A stretch of DNA of 26,514 nucleotides, taken from the IMG/VR virus record IMGVR_UViG_3300002242_000665, positions 280-26,793 of that record. The stretch is one strand, 5' to 3'. The notes under the pieces were generated by a model that did not search any database, was not told the DNA's origin, and saw nothing but the letters and a program-made list of their open reading frames with translations. The DNA is from a virus. Position 1 is the stretch's first letter. Each line of letters begins with the position of its first letter. Below, piece after piece: positions 22,803-26,514 of this stretch. The position numbers and the translations under genes are program-made.

Positions 22803-23578
22803 TAGTACGGATATCCTTTCCATGCACCGCCGTTATAAAGCTCTGTTAATTCTGCTATAGTCAGCTCTCTATTGTAGTACGATATGAAATCAATGTGTCC
22901 ATTCATAAAGTTAGAACCATATTTTGTCGCGCCAAACGATATATCATTTGATACGTCGTACATATCTGCGCCCATATTAATTTCGGTTTCTTTTGCTCCC
23001 GTGTTTATCCTAAGACCAATATTTTGCCCGGTCTTATAAGCACTCACCATATACCAAGTGCCCGAAGAAATAGTGCCAAACCCTGTTGCGCTTACGGTAT
23101 TACTTGCTCCGCTGGTTTCTCTAACTAAAAATCGGAAGGTGCTTCCGGAAATATAAAGTGCAAATTGTTGCTCTATAGACGATGTGCTCCATCTTGATAT
23201 GATGTGGCTTGCCAATGTTTCGACGTCAAACTTTACGCCAGCCACCCACATAAAATCGGTAGATATTCTGTCAAAGTCGGTATCGTCAGTAACCTGCAAC
23301 CTCTGAGTCGTTCCATTTAAATCGGCTGCATTGCCGTTCAACCCTGAAATATAACCGGGTGAATTAAATGAAGTAGCGTTATGAGTGGAGACATCGTCGT
23401 TTCTCACGCCAGAGGTTTCATCCATATTCCAGTGAGAGATAATTCCATCGTTTAACGTAGAAGACGAGGGCGAAGAAATGCTCGCAGAAGATAGCGCACC
23501 GAACTTAGAATAATAAGGAACACGCCCAGACCCTAGAATATCGTTAGAAAATACAGGAGATGTCATAGATGGAAGCAT
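22802..23578 (-). CDS. LamG/concanavalin A-like surface protein, 258 aa
   Basis: I chose ATG 23578, which forms TGATG with the portal stop and has GGGAGGA 5 bases upstream; GTG 23581 is only 2 bases from that site. This start also aligns the N-terminus with the 64-aa protein. Residues about 45-245 form one LamG-like jelly roll: ISHWNMDETSGVRNDDVSTH, GLNGNAADLNGTTQRLQV, DFMWVAGVKFD, QQFALYISGSTFRFLVRETS, GTWYMVSAYKTGQNIGLRIN and NGHIDFISYYNRELTIAELT, the standard closing 'F....YNRELT..E..' strand. LamG domains bind sugars or surface proteins. Placed directly after the portal, it is probably a head- or neck-associated host-binding or decoration protein. Confidence 0.85.
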   Translation of the reverse strand: MLPSMTSPVFSNDILGSGRVPYYSKFGALSSASISSPSSSTLNDGIISHWNMDETSGVRNDDVSTHNATSFNSPGYISGLNGNAADLNGTTQRLQVTDDTDFDRISTDFMWVAGVKFDVETLASHIISRWSTSSIEQQFALYISGSTFRFLVRETSGASNTVSATGFGTISSGTWYMVSAYKTGQNIGLRINTGAKETEINMGADMYDVSNDISFGATKYGSNFMNGHIDFISYYNRELTIAELTELYNGGAWKGYPY

Positions 23579-25707
23579 CACATTCCTCCCTGTATTTTAG
23601 GCGGAGCGCTAGGGCCCTGCGGGGCAATACCTTGTGGTGCGCCTTGAGGTGCGCCTTGAGACATGCCTGCTTGTATTTGTTGAGCCATCATCATTTGTTG
23701 CTCGCGCTCTGCTCTTTGCTGGTCTGCTTCGTCTTCTGAAGGAACAACGCTGCCCTGTGGCATATCGAGAGTTCCCTGGGCAACGTCTCTTAATAAATTA
23801 GCTCGTCCTTCTTCTCCGATTATTTGAGAGTCAAGAGGATTGGCGGTAGTTGCTAAGAAATTCATTCTATTGCTGTTGGTTATTTCTGATTGTATTAGTG
23901 ATATCGCTCCCTTCGGTACTATCTTAGCATCACCCTTAATTGATTCGTCTTCATCAAATCTCATTAGTTGATAGTAATGTCTTTCAACACAGGGCTTAAT
24001 AATGCCTTGGTCTAAGTGAGAGATAACGCTTTTGATACCTTTGGCACTGGCTCCCATAAGCATCGCAAGACCCGAAGCTGTAGATCCTGCACCACCGCCA
24101 GATCCACCTTCGCCGTAGGCATACTTGGGGATTCCGGTTTGTTCGTCTGCCTGCGCTGAGAATTGGAAATATGCAGCTTGCAATTCGCCTATGTGCATCG
24201 GTGCGTCTACAAAATTAATCGCTTTGCTGACATCCCCCTCTTCTCCTGCTTCTACTGACCAAATCTTCCAAGGATGGATGTCTTCTATGTTTTCTCCCGG
24301 GGGCAATTTATCAACATTGACCACGACTTGAGGACCGCTTGCTATTCCCATGTTATTTGATATTTGCCTTGCAGTAGCGTTGACCATATCTTGAACGTCG
24401 CGCATTATTTCCGGCACGCCCATTCCCCATATAGAGCCTGGTATGTTTTCATAGCTCGCCATTCCGTAGGGCTTTCGACCAATGGGGTCTGGATTTAACT
24501 CTACTTTAATAACGATATTAGCAACAATCCACGCTTCTATTTGATATTCTTTGTCTTGATCTTTAACTCCCTTGATTCCCCATCTTTTTAGCATTCTCCC
24601 GCTTGCACTTCCCCAGTAAACCAGGCCATCAATTAAGTATGATTTTGTCGTTTGCTGGTTTTTTCTGTTCTCTACGATATCTCTTTCAAAGTCTACGTTA
24701 AGCCAACCGCGATATCCTTCATCCCCGAACCTTTTCAAGACTTCTCTGATTGCTGATTCCTTAAACCCCTTAACGCCGATTAGCTCTGTTAAGTCTAGGC
24801 GGGACATTCTGACGCGTTCAAATACGTATGAGTTATGTATGTTTTCCGAATCTGGAGCGGGGTAAAAATCGAAAGGGCTTATTCGCTTGTACTCTCTCCG
24901 GTATTCGTTTTTGATCTCCCATTTATCCTCAACCCATTTTAGCGCGGGCTTTCTGACAGTGTAAGGGCCCTTGATAATGCCAGCTTTAAAAGTCACAACG
25001 TCGTTAATGACTTCAACAAAAGCGTCTACCCAGCCACCCTCCAGCATTTCATCCCACATTTTCTCTTCAGCTCGTCGCGCTCTAATCTTCGCCTCTTCCT
25101 TTTTTTCTTCTAGTATTTCGTCTCGGACATTTTGGGCAAACTCCTCAACACCATCGTATAAGTCGTTTTCGTCGATATCTTCGTGGGCTAGTCCTGACAT
25201 AGCAAACTCTTTCATAACGCTTTGCTTGATGTACTCAATAACGTCCTCCGGTAAGTCTGGGATAGGAGTTGGCTCTAAAGACCATGGCTTATCGTTAGAG
25301 GGGATTAAAACATCTTTAATCCACGCTGTTGCCGCGCGGCACTTGACACTTGTAAGCATCATAAATATTTGGGAGCCACCGCCTTGTCGAAGTATTGCGT
25401 TTAGTTTGTCGGGGTCATACTTTCCTTGGCGTTGGCGTGATGATTGTAGCATTTCGTCTTTGATGAATTCTTTTGCATATTTAGCGTCCCACCATCTTTG
25501 CAATAATATTGTTGATAGATTTTCGGTGAAAGTGGGGTTTTCTTTTATGTCTTCACCCCCAGCGGGTAATTTTTCGGGCGTTTCTTTGCCGTTTTCTAGT
25601 GCGAATTGATTGGGGTTTTTAGATATGGGATTGGGAACGTTGGTGGATGTGCTTTGTGGCACTGGTACACCTAAAGGTTGGGCTGTATCTGAAGCGCTCC
25701 ATGCCAT
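23578..25707 (-). CDS. Portal protein, 709 aa
   Basis: ATG 25707 has TTGGA about 10 bases before it and follows the terminator at 25720-25758. The length and order fit portals of large podovirus type. Residues 1-50 are a disordered Pro/Ser/Asn segment. About 60-350 form the wing with Trp and acidic clusters (KRISPFDFYPAPDSENIHNS at about 275). YGMASYENIPGSIWGMGVPE and VNATARQISNNMG (about 425-460) match the core near the clip and stem. TASGLAMLMGASAKGIKSVI (about 555) is the conserved crown-side motif. The C-terminus is a Gln/Met/Pro tail (QQMMMAQQIQAG then APQGAPQG). It forms the ring through which DNA is packaged and ejected. No capsid protease domain is fused to it. Confidence 0.9.
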   Translation of the reverse strand: MAWSASDTAQPLGVPVPQSTSTNVPNPISKNPNQFALENGKETPEKLPAGGEDIKENPTFTENLSTILLQRWWDAKYAKEFIKDEMLQSSRQRQGKYDPDKLNAILRQGGGSQIFMMLTSVKCRAATAWIKDVLIPSNDKPWSLEPTPIPDLPEDVIEYIKQSVMKEFAMSGLAHEDIDENDLYDGVEEFAQNVRDEILEEKKEEAKIRARRAEEKMWDEMLEGGWVDAFVEVINDVVTFKAGIIKGPYTVRKPALKWVEDKWEIKNEYRREYKRISPFDFYPAPDSENIHNSYVFERVRMSRLDLTELIGVKGFKESAIREVLKRFGDEGYRGWLNVDFERDIVENRKNQQTTKSYLIDGLVYWGSASGRMLKRWGIKGVKDQDKEYQIEAWIVANIVIKVELNPDPIGRKPYGMASYENIPGSIWGMGVPEIMRDVQDMVNATARQISNNMGIASGPQVVVNVDKLPPGENIEDIHPWKIWSVEAGEEGDVSKAINFVDAPMHIGELQAAYFQFSAQADEQTGIPKYAYGEGGSGGGAGSTASGLAMLMGASAKGIKSVISHLDQGIIKPCVERHYYQLMRFDEDESIKGDAKIVPKGAISLIQSEITNSNRMNFLATTANPLDSQIIGEEGRANLLRDVAQGTLDMPQGSVVPSEDEADQQRAEREQQMMMAQQIQAGMSQGAPQGAPQGIAPQGPSAPPKIQGGM

Positions 25708-25719
25708 ATATTTTATTCC

Positions 25720-25758
25720 AAAAAAAAAGGCTCTAAAAGCATTTCTGCCTTTAGAGCC
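25720..25758 (-). terminator. Strong rho-independent terminator between terminase and portal
   Basis: On the minus strand a perfect 13-bp stem (with one G-U pair) starts GGCTCTAAAGG, closes a GAAA tetraloop and ends TTTAGAGCC, then nine T (plus strand A, 25720-25728). It lies 12 bases before the portal start. The T-run reaches the portal ribosome site. It points in the direction of transcription only. Confidence 0.92.
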
Positions 25759-25766
25759 TTGAATTT

Positions 25767-25794
25767 ATCCTATTAAAAGGGTTTCAGGTGTCTA
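25767..25794 (-). promoter_or_regulatory. Possible sigma70-type promoter ahead of the portal
   Basis: On the minus strand TAGACA (25794-25789) and TAGGAT (25772-25767) are 16 bases apart, matching TTGACA/TATAAT at 5 and 4 positions. A start near 25760 would place the terminator-like hairpin at the very 5' end of a portal mRNA, where it could act as a stabiliser. The -10 box is weak, so this is tentative. Confidence 0.25.
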
Positions 25795-25799
25795 TTTTC

Positions 25800-25949
25800 T
25801 TATATATTTTCTGTCCTTTCGACGTTTCTTATACCTCCTTGAGACATAAAAAAGGTCAATCTACCAGTAAACTTATCATTAATTATCTCGCTTTTCAACA
25901 GGTATTTGGACAAATCCTGCTTTTTTTTCTTAATTTCTTGATCGTTCAT
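25800..25949 (-). CDS. Small gene downstream of terminase, 49 aa
   Basis: ATG 25949 begins 7 bases after the terminase stop (TAA at 25957-25959) and has AAGGAG directly upstream, so it is very probably translated. The 49-residue product starts MNDQEIKKKKQDLSKYLLKS and continues with EIINDKFTGRLTFFMSQGG; it ends with RTENI. It is basic, helical at the N-terminus, then beta-like, with no cysteine or membrane segment. I do not recognise a family. Small basic genes in this place in some phages accompany the packaging motor, but nothing here proves that. The terminator follows 41 bases after its stop. Confidence 0.6.
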   Translation of the reverse strand: MNDQEIKKKKQDLSKYLLKSEIINDKFTGRLTFFMSQGGIRNVERTENI

Positions 25950-25956
25950 GCTCTCC

Positions 25957-26514
25957 TTATTCATAAACATAGTTTGATTTTACCACAGTTCGCTTTCCTG
26001 ACGATACTCTTTTATTGATTTTTTGGTGAAAAATGTGACTACAAGCCAATACTCGGAACGCATCTGCGCCGTGACTTGATTCATCATGTAATGGTCTGGG
26101 CTTGAATTGACCTCTAACCTTATCCCATTCTTTGCGATAATTCTCTAGGTGTTTAATGCCATTGGCACATTTAACCTCGTCAAACCAGCATACCGCCAGC
26201 ATTTGTCTTGCAAGCTCTATCCCGTCTTCAATCGACTTAATCGGGCAAACGTCAAATTTTATGCCGAGATCTAGGGCAATATCGAGACGTGTTCTAGCGC
26301 TTGATCCCAGCTCTCTAACTTTAATGTCATGTGGGGCCAGGTGCCGCCCGTACCTATATTCATGTTCTAATGACAAGTCTTGCAGATATTTAGCGTAGTG
26401 CTGCAGCCCTTCTCCGGATTGCTCGTAGTAGTTTATTACGTGTATTTGCCTACCTACTGTCTGAGTAAACCAAATCGCTGTATAGTCATCAACGCCCAAA
26501 TCCCACCAGGTGTC
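25957..26514 (-). CDS. terL: Large terminase subunit, C-terminal nuclease domain (partial)
   Basis: The frame runs off the right edge; 185 codons are in the window and no start is present (the TTG at 26499 is internal). It begins DTWWDLGVDDYTAIWFTQTV, the first RNase H-like strand of terminase nucleases with the catalytic Asp in WDLG (codon 26500-26502). Next come HVINYYEQSGEGLQHYAKYL, LAPHDIKVRELGSSARTR and a mid-domain helix, LENYRKEWDKVRGQF. Near the end HDESSHGADAFR provides the later catalytic acid (Asp codon 26062-26064). This domain cuts concatemeric DNA at the start and end of packaging; the ATPase half must lie to the right. The last 25 residues are basic, as expected for DNA or portal contact. 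Confidence 0.92.
   Translation of the reverse strand, partial: DTWWDLGVDDYTAIWFTQTVGRQIHVINYYEQSGEGLQHYAKYLQDLSLEHEYRYGRHLAPHDIKVRELGSSARTRLDIALDLGIKFDVCPIKSIEDGIELARQMLAVCWFDEVKCANGIKHLENYRKEWDKVRGQFKPRPLHDESSHGADAFRVLACSHIFHQKINKRVSSGKRTVVKSNYVYE

Noticed and set aside
24971-25609. 212-aa plus-strand open frame opposite the portal gene
   Set aside because: It is Ser-rich antisense shadow of a clearly coding minus-strand portal gene, has no ribosome site of note and no plus-strand neighbours.
26497-26499. TTG as the start of a 180-aa protein at the right edge
   Set aside because: The frame continues upstream to the window edge as DTWWD, the conserved first strand of the terminase nuclease, so TTG is internal.

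Overview
The window is part of the late (virion) region of a tailed dsDNA phage or prophage. Every gene I can support lies on the minus strand, so transcription runs from the right edge to the left edge. There are 26 coding regions, two of them cut by the window edges, with almost no spare DNA: many neighbours overlap by 1-8 bases (TAATG, TGATG, ATGA and GTGA junctions). I see no rRNA, tRNA, CRISPR array, insertion sequence, attachment site, integrase, replication gene or recognisable lysis cassette. No host genes are present, so the host cannot be named. Clear Shine-Dalgarno sites (AGGAG, AAGGA, GAGG) point to a bacterial host with ordinary ribosome binding.

The order is that of a short-tailed (podovirus-like) phage: there are head-tail adaptors and a beta-propeller tail/nozzle-type protein, but no tape measure, sheath or tail-tube genes. 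From right to left: (1) large terminase C-terminal nuclease domain and a 49-aa gene, closed by a strong terminator at 25720-25758; (2) portal protein; (3) an insert of surface-type genes (LamG lectin-like protein, two small proteins, a 494-aa fibre-like protein) in the head module; (4) small head genes including a DUF1617-like protein; (5) scaffold, major capsid protein, decoration-like protein and a 70-aa gene, closed by a UUCG-loop terminator at 16837-16866; (6) a 155-aa gene, two head-tail adaptors and a BppU-N-like protein; (7) small tail proteins, an S74-type self-cleaving tail fibre, a 635-aa beta-propeller tail protein and three further tail/surface proteins; (8) a membrane/coiled-coil protein and two likely internal virion (ejection) proteins; (9) the start of a giant protein running off the left edge.

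The most notable gene is that last one, at least 1752 aa, open from 5258 to base 1. It has the layout of the phage 'polyvalent proteins' described by Iyer, Aravind and colleagues: small-residue hydrophobic segments, a Gln/Glu-rich linker, a SAP-like helical motif, an HExxH zinc-peptidase motif, a complete JAMM/RadC-type metal site and the beginning of an ART-PolyVal (ADP-ribosyltransferase-like) domain. Placed after the internal virion genes, it is probably carried in the virion and delivered into the host with the DNA to disarm defences or reprogram the cell. The combination is supported by motifs; the delivery and the targets are inference.
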